From Aphrocallistes beatrix (lineage: Eukaryota > Porifera > Hexactinellida > Sceptrulophora > Aphrocallistidae): DNA of 64,000 bases. Below, piece after piece: positions 12,243 through 25,900 of the stretch. Every line of letters starts with the position of its first letter. Positions within the stretch are counted from its first letter, which is position 1. The stretch covers positions 558,001 to 622,000 of the forward strand of contig OY725488.1 of NCBI GenBank assembly GCA_963281255.1, in the 5' to 3' direction. The notes below the pieces were generated by a model, which ran no database searches, was not told the DNA's origin, and saw only the letters and a list, made by a program, of their open reading frames with translations. The translations under genes were made by a program, and so were the position numbers.

Positions 12243-12248
12243 AATAAA
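12243..12248 (+). terminator. Polyadenylation signal of the RING/B-box gene
   Basis: AATAAA about 185 nt after the stop at 12058, in AT-rich sequence. Confidence 0.5.
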
Positions 12249-13978
12249 CTAATGATTCAATGATCAGCCAAATATTTACTTACTATAGACGTGTAATTGA
12301 ATTTGTTATAAACCATAGAGTGTTAGTCTGAGATTAAGCTGGAGTAAGCATTTTACTGGAAAAGTTATATAATAAGGTCATATAGATTACTGCACTTTTA
12401 GTGAATTCTATATTCTTAAACAAGGCTTTACTTTGTCTGCTACTCACAAGTGGATGTGGGTGTTTAATCTTGTTCGGAACTGACCCTTGTACTTTACTTG
12501 TTGCTTTTTTGTTACCTGATCATTTAACGAGATACCTCCTATTTATGTGTTTGCATGGGAGATTGGTGAAAAAATAAAATTGTTTGCTCTGCTGCGTTCT
12601 GAACTTAGTACTCGTATCAGTCATCTGGTCTTGTTGGAGGCAATCTTACACATTGCAAACATTTTTGAAAACTCAATTTCCTTTGAGTATTCTATCAAGG
12701 CGTGTTCTACTCGTCTATGTAAATTATTGTTTTATTGTAAGATTTAAAGTTTGTAATAAAGTTGTTGTATGGACTCCAATGCAATAAACTAACTTGTTGT
12801 TCGATTATCAATTATTCAAATTTATGGCTCCACAGCTAGCCAAAATTGAATACTTAAACTTTTAAACCTTTTGAATACATTTAACTTCAAAAGGTACAGC
12901 AAAAGTTATGAAAACATGTATACGTTGGATATTGTTCAAGACTGAGAATACGTATTTGGCAATGTTATTTGTCGAATTCATGTGTAATTGATGCAATCCA
13001 CTTAAACTCCTCCTTATGTAGGCTATCCCGCCCTTGCCATTGTAATTCGAAGAGATATGCTTTACTATCTGTGGGTTTATTTTGCATATATTTTCAAATT
13101 CGATTCACAAGCAGATTTTTTCCTCTTGCACTACACATAATTATTTTATCAATTCCCCGCTATATACTTATTCAGGGTGATATCTTGGCCCATCTATCCC
13201 TACTGCTAGACATCTCGTGATGATCTGACAAATGAAATTAACCTCACCCGATTTAAATATATTATCGCTTTTCTACCATCATTCCTAATCTATACTGATC
13301 CACGTGTTCGTTCAACGTAATTTTAGCATGACTAATTGAATAGATAATTGATAAGGTTAATATTCTGTTTTCTAATGAGTTCTAATCTTATTCAGATTAC
13401 TACAACTATTTTTTTGCTCCTAAAATGTGTTTGAAAATTGCTTTACCATTTAAGAATGTGGGATCAGAAATTCAACTTTCTCTAACCAACATGACTTATG
13501 TTCTCATAATTAGCATCATTCTGTTAACAATTTATTTCAGTATTTGATAATTTCTACATTGGATAGCATTACATCTCATCTTGTGTAATTCTATAATGTA
13601 TTAATGATTGGAATGTTTTCTCTTCTTTCAAAAGATAATTATTATAATACTCATGCCTCGGAAGACATAACTATAGCACGTTTACATTTTAAACATTCTC
13701 TAAACTCTACTATGTAAACTTTCTAGTAGTAGATGACCATTCATCTTATACGGTACCCTGAAATCTAAATATCATATTTTTACATATATTAATGAACGAT
13801 GGTTAACTAACATACAAGATATTGGAGATTCCGATTTTACAATTAGAAAGTACAATGTGTTAAGAAATTGTTTTCCTTTACTCTGAATATACGATAGATA
13901 CTAATTCTTTATGTGATTATATTTGTTTACGATTCCCAGTATCTTAAATATATGTATGAGAATATTCACATACTAATA
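12249..13978. other. Intergenic stretch, no gene recognised
   Basis: About 1.7 kb of AT-rich sequence. Open stretches near 12550-12790 and 12970-13220 have no domain, no convincing codon pattern and no splice context. Two AATAAA hexamers (near 12755 and 12783) could mark the end of an unrecognised non-coding transcript, but nothing else supports one. Confidence 0.4.
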
Positions 13979-13980
13979 TA

Positions 13981-14455
13981 CACTACCCGGACAAAAGTAT
14001 TCGACCACCACGAAAACTTCCATACAAATAGTATTAAATTAGATCTATCCAAAAAAGGAACATGTACTCAAACAGTCGAAAATACTCTATTTTTTTCAAA
14101 TTCGTAATCTACACATTCTAATTACTCATAATTGAGAGTCTCAGCTCAATTACTTGTTCTTATGTAGAAAATTATCAACCTCTGACGCTTTGTGTCACAA
14201 ATCGCCATCATATATAATGGCTGTGACTTGGGACAAGTAGCATCAAGTATCAGCTGTTGATATTTATTAAATTGGAAGTTAGTAATTAAGTTGACGATCT
14301 CAATTATGAGTAATTAGAATGTGTAGTTTACGAATTTGAAATAAAAAATAGAGTATTCTTTACAGTTTGAGTACATATTCCTTTATAAATAGACCCACTT
14401 TAATATTATTTGTATGGAGGTTCTGTGGTGGTCGAATACTTTTGTCTGGGTACTG
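13981..14455. mobile_element. Palindromic Tc1/mariner-type MITE
   Basis: 475 bp flanked by TA dinucleotides (13979-13980 and 14456-14457). The ends are inverted copies: CACTACCCGGACAAAAGTAT on the left and, reverse-complemented, CAGTACCCAGACAAAAGTAT on the right. The inverted similarity continues inward (TCTACACATTCTAATTACTC against its complement near 14310), so the element is close to a full palindrome. There is no transposase, so it is non-autonomous. It shares the ACAAAAGTATTCG terminal motif with the copies at 49035 and 57149. Confidence 0.85.
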
Positions 14456-14457
14456 TA

Positions 14458-16819
14458 TGATTCAATCTTGTTGTGTTTAACTTATCCATTAGTGAATTAG
14501 AGAAAAGTAGGTTGCATTGATTTCGAGTTCCCAGTAGGAGTAGATGATCTTAGTAAGATCAGAACTCAGTCCATACTGGCTAATCTAAACAGTTGTCTGA
14601 CACAGTCTAGCAATGTTTTCTTCTATACCACTGAATCTAGGAAATATCGGAGTAGGTAGATACCTTGTAGTATGCAATTTTTCAGGATTTGTTCAAAGGG
14701 GATTCAGCAATATATAGGCTCTGAAAGTCAGAATTAGGAGGTTTAAGTGATTTTTCAAGAAAAATTTTTTTTGAGAAAATATAATTATGTACGTAATTAT
14801 AGTTTACTCCTCACAAGGAGTCCTAATTATTAGTTAAAACATTACTTTAATTAAACAAAGCAAGTTAGAAATTGTGAATTTTAAGAGCGATGTTACAATT
14901 TTTGCATTGCCATTCATTGCTGACACCAGTTACAACCCTAATTCTGACTTGAGTTTCTATTTTCTTGTTTTATCAGTTATAATATTAATACATCCTTGCC
15001 ACTATGATGGGCTTGACTAAATTCTATCCACATATACTGTATTCTATCCACATAACTGAATTCTATTTCAGTTCGTGTAAGGATAAAACTTACCAGGGAT
15101 AAATACAATGGAAATAATATGAACTGATTGAATTCATTTGAGTTTATCTGAAACTGATGACAACATATATAATTACTAATTAGTCCTTTTCCGATCTTTC
15201 ATTTAATTTTTTAATATATTGATTGACTATGTTCTAATATTCATTTTCTGAACACATTTCTAGACTAATCAAGCTCGGACATATAAAATATTAGTCCTCT
15301 CATTATATTATTTATCGTGTCATAGATTCAAATAATTTGATTAACCATATATACAATTATAAGGCAGAGGCATAATAGATTTGCTCTAACTAAATGATTG
15401 TAGGCATGACAGAATATTTGAAAGCGAGAACTTATTTCCTCATTTGCTTTATTAGAAGCATATGTACTTGTATCCATTTCTAAGTCCTTGTAATATATTA
15501 CATCGGATTTAACTGGAAAGTTTATGTCATAACTATGCAATTAATTACAGCTGTGATTATGCAAGCATTTGCAGACATTTCTTGAATTTCAAAAATCTCT
15601 CAATGTTACAAAGTAACATAATTCATCATTCGTGGTAGTTTATTTGAATTTAAGTAATTCCATGTAAATAGTTCATTGTATTTACTCTATACAGCTGTTT
15701 GGTACTAAGTTTTGAAATTGCTTTGGATCCAGTTTACACATGTAGACAATCCTTGTCAATGTTTTAATGGATCCCTAGTTCAATGCAATGTACCAACCTT
15801 GAACTGGGTAATATATGGTATATGGTGGTTATAATACGGAAAGGTTATCAATACTTCAATCTTTTATTGCAATAATCAAAAATTAATCAAGAAAGTTAGA
15901 TATGACGATTTCTAATGAGAATGTAATTGGGCGAAATATTGTATTATGAGTGTTCAGAATGACCACCAGTATGAAAATACGCTTATTCGCGCTGGAACCA
16001 CCTCAAAACAATCTTCCGATTTTAGGCCTTCAAAGCATGCTCTTTATTCTACTACAGCGTTCCCTGGACTGCTAAGAGTAACTTTACTGAATCCTTTTCA
16101 TTTTTAGGAGTAGAAGTTGCACATTTCAAGATCTGATTCAGTAGCTCTATACCATTATTTGCAAGTGTGTCGAATGTTCTTAGATCAGTGTGTGCCTTTG
16201 CATCTTCATGATGTCCCAGAATAAATTTTCGGACACAGTTTTTGAGTTTAACATCTGAGTAGTCTGTTCTCTGTTCAATTAGATTCTACATGGCCCCATT
16301 TAGCAAAAAGATGTTACAATTTTTCGATGGTTCTCTGACGTCACTTCCACTATACGACTTGAGATATGAATGACTGTTCTATCTTTGAGCGATGTTGCAA
16401 GTATCGTTCGTAATTGTTTGACCTACCCACTGCTTGCTTAGGTTTTTAATGCAATTGTAAGATAATCAAATAAGTGAACACATATTATACTATTTTTATC
16501 ATTAAAATTTCAATTACGTCTTAACTAGATTTTTATAGTATACGATGAATTTTTAGATCAGCGAAAACGGCCAAATCCCTTCAAGTGATTTGAAGTCAGA
16601 TTCTAGTCAGTCATCACTTTATTTCATTTTATTTATTACATATTTCTTCATTCTATCAAACAATTTTATCAATTTTTTACTTGCATATCAAATTTAAGTA
16701 GCTTGCAGTTCCTCAGCCAACTTGCACAACACACTTTCAATATATACGTGTAAGATGCGTATTGTGATCTCAGTCTTTTTTAAGTTTCGTGTCTAGCACG
16801 ATTTACTTGCAACACACAT
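14458..16819. other. Intergenic stretch upstream of gene A, with a block shared with the upstream region of gene B
   Basis: About 2.4 kb without a convincing gene. The stretch about 16410-16680 is clearly similar to about 30828-31140 upstream of gene B (shared GACCTACCCACTGCTTGC, TTTTTATCATTAAAATTTCA and AGTCATCACTTTA). It is therefore part of the A/B segmental duplication. A minus-strand open stretch of 78 codons (16052-16285) has no recognised domain. Confidence 0.5.
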
Positions 16820-16832
16820 GTATATATATAAG
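16820..16832 (+). promoter_or_regulatory. TATA-like element upstream of gene A
   Basis: GTATATATATAAG lies about 100 nt before the start codon. A/B similarity resumes at CTCGTTAAAATAATC (about 16845 in A, 32136 in B), roughly 20-30 nt downstream, where a start site would be expected. Confidence 0.3.
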
Positions 16833-16931
16833 TTGATATTGGAACTCGTTAAAATAATCTTCTTATTGAATTTGCTTTGATTATATTCGTATATGGTATA
16901 TTGTTTGTAAATTCAAATATTTTCTTCTTAA

Positions 16932-19900
16932 ATGGCATTTTATAACTTTACTATTGCATTGCAGATATTACTATTATATTTGCATTTTGGTGAGTTTCTA
17001 TTGTTCTAAATGTTTTCTCAGTTAAATATTACCTGAATTTATAATGAGCCTCCTTGTCATTTTGATTGGCAGATAATGCTAGCACTGAATTTACTTATCA
17101 ATTGTCAAGTAAAGTTGTCCACATTCTAATATACAGAAAAGTAATATACGTTTGTGATTAATTTGATTTAAACACCATATTTACAATTTTAATATAAATT
17201 ATTTAATTTTTCAATAGTTACGCCTTCTCCTGTCCCTGGCTGTTTAACTTGCGACCTTGTGCTCGATGGAGAATGTTATGAATATTTCAACGAACCTAAA
17301 AGCTGGGATGATGCTATCGCTAGTTGCAACAGTTGGGGTGGACATCTCGCCCAAATACCCTTAACGAATACAAGATTCCTCACCTTACTAGCTCTCCAAA
17401 ACTATTCTGTGTCGTGGGTTTTTAGCAATGCGTCATGTTATTTTATGACACCAGATTTCAATATTGATACAAATTGTTCTCAGACTCTGGGATATACCTG
17501 TACTCAACAAAGTAAGTTTTAGCATTGATGAGTGTTTACTTAGGTCATTTCATAAGTACTGAGCCATTATCTGTATTTAGAAGTTAGTGGGAATAGAGTA
17601 TTTTCGGTTTGTCCATTATATACATAATTCAGGAGATCAGCTTTCGATTTGCATATAGGATCGCTGTGATAGGACAATTATTGTGGTTCCTACATCTGAT
17701 TAAAACTGATCCTTCCATTAAATTCTACATATAAAAAAACATAATATTGATTAATTTGTCGTATTATGGTTTTAGGCTGGGGAATAAATTGTTTTTGAAA
17801 GGGTATACTGACACTTTTGTCCCATTTTAGGAGTCTAAAATTGGGAAAAAATCCACTATAAGTTGCATAATTGCTTTTTATCACAGGTTGTTGTACTGAA
17901 CTCCTCCCGTTTATTTGATCACACTATTTTCTTAATTATTTGACCATGTAGTGATCTTATTCCACGAATTCAAAAAGACGAAATATTTTTAAGCAATTTT
18001 CAATGGGGAGATTCCAATTTTTTGACAGTCACCTAAACCATGTACATAAATCGAATGTAGCAATCACAATAATTGTCCCATCACAGCAACCCTCTATGCA
18101 AATCGAAAGCTGATCCTCTGATCCCCTTATGAAACCTATGTATATTGGCATGATAGTTCGAGTTTAACAACTGCACGTAGTAACGAATGGAAATTACTAT
18201 CTTCTAAATTCTGAAGTTCCATGTTTCATTCTCATTTATTGCTAAAACCTATCTCAATGATCATCAATTAAAAGTAATAGTTAGGTTAATAAGCGATTTA
18301 AGCTAAACTAATAAATTAGTACATCCAGGCCGATTATGAATCCCCAAGAGACCAGAAAATGCATCGTTGAGAATCTACATACGGACCACACGACTCACTG
18401 AATACAAACCCATGTGAACTATGAGATTGTAAATGCGAGCTGTGAGAGTTTACACCAAACAACAAATGATCCCTGACGATAGCATCTTGTTACTAGAAAT
18501 AATATCCATAGAGAGTGTCGCTAGGAAACAAAACAAAACAATTTTCCACAAACTAATGTCCATTATAAAAAATTCCTTTCATGTTATGATCCAAGTTACC
18601 CTCTTTTGAACTTTATGCAAGTGAATTGCCATTCGGTTGTTCAATGTATAAACAGTACAATAAGCATGTGTATTACATGTAATTAATTCTTAGCAGTTGA
18701 ACGGTTGCACAATTTTATACTGAATAATATTCTCACAATTACAAGTGAAATCCTTCTTCCACCTAGTATCATGCTCTCCTGATTGCACGTATATCGACGG
18801 GCGGTGTTATCAGGTGAACTCAGCCCTACAGACTCAGCAGGAAGCTGCGAACTCTTGTGTTGCACAAGGAAGTTACTTAGCTACTCTTGACTCCAACAAA
18901 ACTTCTCTAATCCTTGAGGCCATCTATAAGTTCTCCAACACCAGTCGCTGGATCGGATTGGAAGATAGTAGCGGTGGTGTTTTTCAGTGGATAGATGGTA
19001 GTGCTGTGAATTTTGTAAACTTTGATACAACACCTGCGAATGGAACTGATTGTGTTGTTGCTGGCTCTGAAGGTTCAAGCTTGTGGGCATACGTGAGTTG
19101 TGCCAACACATATTCCTCTATTTGCAGTGCTGGAGGTATGTTGATATTTTTATTCTTCTCATAATCACTATTATTCAGTTTTTCTAAATTCTGCAATAAT
19201 AAATGAATATTATGTCTTTTCTCTTTAGGCTCTGAATCAATTCGCAATTTGACTAATTCCTTCGTCTCTTCGACTTCATTAGTCATTCAATGGCAAAGTC
19301 CGATTCTTACGCCCGCGCACGGAACTCTGTCTAGCTACACCGTCAACTTGAAAACTGCCAGCATGCAGTTGATATCCCAAGGCTCTACCACCAATATCTA
19401 TTTCTCAATCCCACATAGTCTATCTCCTCATACAAGTTACTTTGTTGAAGTGTATGCGAATACGGATGCTGGACAAAGCCCTTCAAGTTCTATTAGCATA
19501 CAAACCCTTCAAGATGGTAATTGAAATAGAGTTATATTTTCATGATAGAATTATTATTAATATTTGCAACCATTCTTTTAGCACCCTCATCGTCTCCAAT
19601 TAACTTAACACTCACCACATCGGGACCCAATACTCTCCTTGCCTCCTGGTCTCCTCCCCCTGCCACTGATAAGAACGGCGTCATAATCGCATACAATCTA
19701 ACTTTGAGTGTAGCCAGCCAGGAGCTGGATACAGTCGTCTGTAGAATTCAATTGTCAGGTGATAGGCTGAGCGCTATGCTGCCTTCACTAGAAGAGTACA
19801 CTTGGTACAGTTTGAGACTGTCTGCAGCTACTACCATTGGGTATGGACCAGAAACTAGTACTGTAGCACGAACTGCAGAAGCAGGTATGCAGTTTTTCCA

Positions 19901-22900
19901 CTCTCTAATCCTCTTACATTTTAAATTATATATTTATATTTAATTTATAACCAACTTATAGTGCCAAGCGGAAATGTACAAGATTTGACATTTGTATCAG
20001 TAAAGAGCAGAGAGTTGGTTGTCTCATGGAGACCTCCAGTTGCCATTCTCCAGAACGGCGTGATAACTGAGTACAGGGTAGTGTTGAGCAATGACTCTGA
20101 AATGGTGTCAGACACGAGGACACAATCTCTATGCTACTCCCTATCAGATCTGCATCCTCACGTGAACTATAGTGTGAGTGTCTCTGCTGTGAACTCTGTT
20201 GGAGAGGGACCTTCTCTCTCTATCACTCAACTCACTGAATCAGAAGGTAAATATTTGTATAAGCGGTTGTCCCGATTAAGCGGAGTTGACTGTACCTATA
20301 TAGAACGATGACTTTTTGATAGAAATGTTAAGTTGCTATTCTTTATTAAGATCATTATTTCAAAATGGATCGTAATCCCATTCTCAATCATTTTCCGATT
20401 GTTTTGTGATCTATAATACAAAGATAACCAGGTGCTACGCTTACTAGCATTCCTAAATAGCAAATACTTTGTGCCATCCTGGCTCGTCCCTAGATTTCTT
20501 CCAATTTTATGTATTTTAACAAATATGTTAATGATAATGAGAGAGAAAAAACGGTATTCCATCCGATCGTTTGAAAAAACGCTCTATGGTCCTCAATCAT
20601 TCATAAAGTATCGCGATCCTAATAACTAGTTAAGACTAGTATTTATCTGTAGTGTACAGTTTATATTAAACTCTTATTTACGACTTTATAACCTTGTATT
20701 TGTATGTCTATAAATATTAACACATTCACTCTAGTTCCTGTATCATCTGTTCGTAACCTAACTACCTCAACATCTCAACTCAATGCTACATCGATCTTTG
20801 TGAGATGGAGTGTCCCAGTTCTGAATGATCTGAACGGAGTTCTTCTCAGTTATTATATAATCTATTATGGTATCGAGATTGACACAGATGCTAGAGTTGT
20901 ATACTTGTCTAATCCTGGTTTTAGAAATCAATCCATCATACTAACAAACTTAGAAGAGTACACAACTTATTCTATTAATATTTCCGCTTACACCAAGATT
21001 GGTAAAGGTCCTGATGCTATTGTCGAACAAAGAACCAATCAAGATGGTGAGTTGTATTTCTATTTGTTTGAACACTTTAAAAAAATACATTTGAAAGAGG
21101 TGTTGCTTTGTGTACTATATTCTGATTACTATCCGTTTATTAAGTTTGTATTTTTTGATTATCATTTAATTGTCACTCCTCCTTCCAATTATTTGGAGTA
21201 TAAAGTTGATACTAAGTCTCGATAAATATTATATTGCAAGCTACTGTGTGGCTCCTAATTTCTATTTAATCAATTTTTCTCTTCAGTTCCCTCTGCTGCT
21301 CCCACTTCATTCTCTGCGAATGCCATCTCTCCTCGAACCATCAACACAACTTGGGAACCTCCTCCTCCTTATCACTTGGGTGGAGTCATCACAAGCTACA
21401 CACTCACGTACAGAGGTGTGGAGAGAGACACTTCTCTGAAGACTAAAATACTGACTGTATTGAACGGTAGTATTTACATCACTCCTGCTCTGACTGACTT
21501 AGAAGAAAACACTCACTATGAGATATCTGTTCGAGCTAACACAAGTGTAGGAGCAGGTCCTTGGACGAATATCACTATCCACACCCCTGAAGATGGTAAT
21601 TTTCAGTACTGATTGTGTATTAACAATTCATTTGATATACAAATATAAGCAAACAGGTACCTATCTACTCTACTCAGACAATATAATTTCAACAGAATGT
21701 TAATTCTCATTCAATCACTATTAAATGTGTCTATTCCTGAATGGAAATCTTAAAAAGTGCAAGATATACTAATATTTGGGTTAATATTTAAATTCTACAA
21801 GCGCGCTTCACTTGCTTGCGCTGCGCGGCTGGCGGACACAAAGTGTCAGCCACAGGCTCACATAGGCTCACATTGATTGATTATAAGGTAGTAGTATCTC
21901 TAGATACGCCTGTCTTACTGTTATAATCGATATCACTCGAAAAATGTGTCAATTTTTCAATTTTTTTGTATATATATATTAATCGAAAATACACTTTGAG
22001 GAAATAGACATACAGTCGACTCCGCTTACGTAATAGGGTCACATCGGTCAGATGACATTTTGGACCGATTAATTAAGCGGAGAACCCTTTTAACCGAAAA
22101 TATTTTGTATTAGCTTCTATGTGTGAGAGCTATTCCGGTCCTGTCAAAAGTGGCCCGATTAAACAGTGACCCTATTAAGCGAGTCGACTGTATATTATTT
22201 CAATTTATTTGCAGTTCCATCTTCACCTGTTCGTAACCTAACAACTTCAACATCTCAACTGAATGCCACATCAATCCTTGTGAGATGGAGTGTACCAATT
22301 CTGAATGATCTGAACGGAGTTCTTCTCAACTATTCCATCAACTACTGTGGTATCGAGATTGACACAGTTCCCAGAGTCATCTACCTGTCCAATCCTGGAT
22401 TTGGAGATCAGTCCACCCAGCTAATGGATTTAGAAGAATACACAACATATTCCATTAATATATCTGTTTACACTAAAGTGGGTAAAGGTCCAGATGCTAT
22501 TGTAACGCAGAGAACTAATCAAGATGGTGAGGATTTTTCTGTTTGATATACCATATGTTCAGTAATTTAGTATCCATTATAACGCTAGAAGTATGTGTTT
22601 ATTTAATTGAGATACGATTTTAATATCTACACTAACAAACCATGGATTTTAAAATTAACAAAAGTTTTAAAGTGTTCAGACTTTAATTTACCACTTCCTC
22701 TCATTATTTTCCTATATCCATTTAGTTCCTTCTGGTCCCCCACTCAATCTCAAGGCATTTCCTATCACGCCTACCATCATAATTGCAGAATGGGATGTTC
22801 CTAACGTATACTTTCAGAACGGAGTTTTGAAGAAGTTTACTCTTCGTTATTCCAGTGTGGATATAGATATACACAATGAAGTTGAGAGGATTATTCCAGT

Positions 22901-25900
22901 GAACGACAACAGCACAAGTTTTAGTTTCACTATTTCCAACTTATTGGAAGCTGAAAATTATCGAATTGATGTTGCTGCCTCCACTGTCGAGGGAATGGGA
23001 CCTTACTCAGAAAGTGTATATATTACCACTTTCCATACAGGTACGTTAGTGACTGTTTCCACTAATAATTGTATACTAAGTTTAACTAGTAAATACATTA
23101 TTTATATTTGTATTAGGTCCATCAAAGTCTCCTCGTAACCTGCTCATTCATGAAGTTACCACACAAAGTATTTCGTTAACATGGGAACCACCGGAAGAAG
23201 AGTTTATCAATGGATTATTGGACAAATACGTTCTCACCTATCAAGGAGCTGAACTGGATCAAATGATGCATGTGCTTGAAATTCCGCTTAATGTTGATTC
23301 CGAAGATCTTCAATCAGCAGATCTTATCAACTTACAAGAGAATACTTCGTATACTATTTCCATATCTCTGTTTGCTTCTGGTCAGATGAGTCCCCAAGTC
23401 AAGAAAGTAGTCCACACTCTGGACACAGGTAAATCCCGATCTTTGTATTAATTGACAATATTTTAATTGTTTATTCATTTACATTCGTTTGTTTGTATAG
23501 TACCAACTGCTCCAGTACAAAACCTACGAACCAATGAGTCCAGTCCTTTCTCTATATTGATTCACTGGGAAGATGTTCCATTCCAGGAACAAAATGGTGC
23601 AATTCTTTTCTATAATGTCACAACCGAATTCACAGATCCTGCAACCAGAATTCCTCAATTGAGTGCAAATTTCTTTTGGAATAATCAGACGAATGGCAGT
23701 GAGAACTATCTCCTTCTCAGGAATCTCTGGCACACTGTTGAGTTTACAGTGAGTGTTTTTGCGTCCACTCGCCACGGCCCTGGTCCAACAGTTAATACTA
23801 CTTTTGTGTTGGAAGAAGGTTTGTCAGATGTAAAATATTTAAAATTGGAATGTATTATATATGAACAAAGTGCTTAAATCCATTATCAAAATGTGTGCAT
23901 TCATCGTTCTATTACGCAACAAACTATAATTACGTATAATTTAAGCATTTTCTTGCATGCTTTACGCAGTCTTAATACAATATTAATGTTTATTTAACTA
24001 GAATTCTCACTTTGGACTAGTTGTTGAAAAATATGTGGAAATTTTAATTGGAGTATACACACATTCCTGCGTTGCTAGGGCAACGCAATCTGACTTACTT
24101 GAGCTATATCTCAATAATTGTAAGTGTCAGTACGAATAAATGTAATATGACAGGTAATAGGCGACTCCCTATTCACTAATAGTAGTATACTTTATTTACT
24201 TAAATGTTATACTTTTGCCGCGTTATAGACCAATATGTCATTTTGTATTTGTAAAATTTTTCGAGTTATAACCCAAACAATAAAATTACAGAATGATGCA
24301 TAATCATGATATTTAGCATATTTTGAAGATCGAAGGGTTAGGTGTAAATCTCTATATAATTTTAGAGAGAAAATCTTTTTAGAAACGCAGCCAGTGATCT
24401 TCGAGCCAGAACGAGATGTGTTCATTACAACACGAGAAGATCCAAATAATGAATTCTTCTACTCGTGTGCAGCTGAAGGAAACCCCACGCCGTTGGTTAG
24501 ATGGTACAGAGATGATGTCGAATTCAATCCTAATTCTAGTAGACCATTTGAAATAACAATCACAATGAGGGACCTGGGTGATCAAGCTCGAAATGTGTTT
24601 GTGTGTGTGGCAAGGAACCGACAAGGAAATTCTACTCGTACTGTGAGTATCGTCGTAAGGGATGAAACCATCGATGCAAATGATATCGATCAAACAAATG
24701 AACAAATCAATGTTCAAGAAAATCTGGACTCCGTACAAGCTACCAATCTTGCAGAGTTGGTTGACACTGTGTTAGTCCAGAGTAGCATGGTTACCGAAAC
24801 TGCGAATGGGACTAGTAATGGAACAATTCTTCCTGCTTCAATACTGTTCCGTAATGTGGTAGATAGATGGGATCAAAATGTTCGAAATAACGATGATATG
24901 AATGAAAATCAGGTACTGTTTAACACCAATACAGAATTAATCCGATCCACTCAACCTTTACAGAACGGTACAACTGGCCTTACTCCAAGACAGGTGCGGA
25001 TCTAGTGTTTACTGTCTAAACTATAGTCATTGTCTAATGGTCAGTGGTTCTGAACTTTTATCGACTTCATTAAAATCAGAGCCACTGTCACTATCTACTC
25101 AATTCTATTTTACACGATATAATACCTTTGTAGGATGATTCCACTTGTCCACCACAGACTAAGATGGTATTCCAAACAGATGAGTCGATATCAAATGCCA
25201 TTCGCGCGATTGACATACTCGTACCAAAGATTATATCCACGATGCAGAATGTCACAAATTTCTCAATAAATAGTAGTTCTAGCCTCCTCGAATCCAGAAT
25301 GATCCAATTTGTTAATATGTCTACCACGAAAAATATGACTTTCCCAGAGATGAAGAGTGAGATGGATAGGAATGTGCAAGTCGTTATCCCGACTGAACTT
25401 TTTGAAAATTCAACTGAATCACCGATTCGTGTAAGTTCATACTGTAAATCTAATTGCCTAAATTCTAGAAAACTCAGGAGAGAATTTAGAAAATAAACAT
25501 TTTATATTGTGCAATGTTATGTATACAATTTGTATTTCAGGTGACTACAACTGTCATACCTGCTAGCAGGAAGGATCTGAGTGGAATAATCTCAGTTGTA
25601 TTAACACAGAGCAGTCTGAATATGAACTCAACTATTACTTCCTCAATGTCTTACTACAATTCTTCCACAGTTAATAATGCAACGAGAAATAGAAACAACT
25701 TCACTCAATTTGAGTCGATTACGCAACTATCGAATGAAGTAAGTCTATGTTCGAATGTTAATTAAAACCCTACAGTTCTGATGTCATCTACTATGGACCA
25801 TGATGGTACTCCAGAATGAGAGATGCCTTACTTGTATATGTAGTAATGAGATTTTGATCTCAGTTCTTTCTATGATGGAAGAGTTTAAGTGTAATGCTAA

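Noticed and set aside
12547-12787. Two overlapping open stretches before two AATAAA hexamers
   Set aside because: No domain, no start context, and the frames overlap each other. They look like chance frames in AT-rich DNA.
15960-16100. hAT-type transposase C-terminus on the minus strand
   Set aside because: A faint resemblance (SPGNAVVE) is followed at once by stops and no further family motif. Too weak to call.
21797-21935. GC-rich patch (GCGCGCTTCACTTGCTTGCG) as a tRNA-derived SINE or CpG promoter
   Set aside because: No B-box, tail or target duplication was visible, and no gene start is near. It is left as plain intron sequence.
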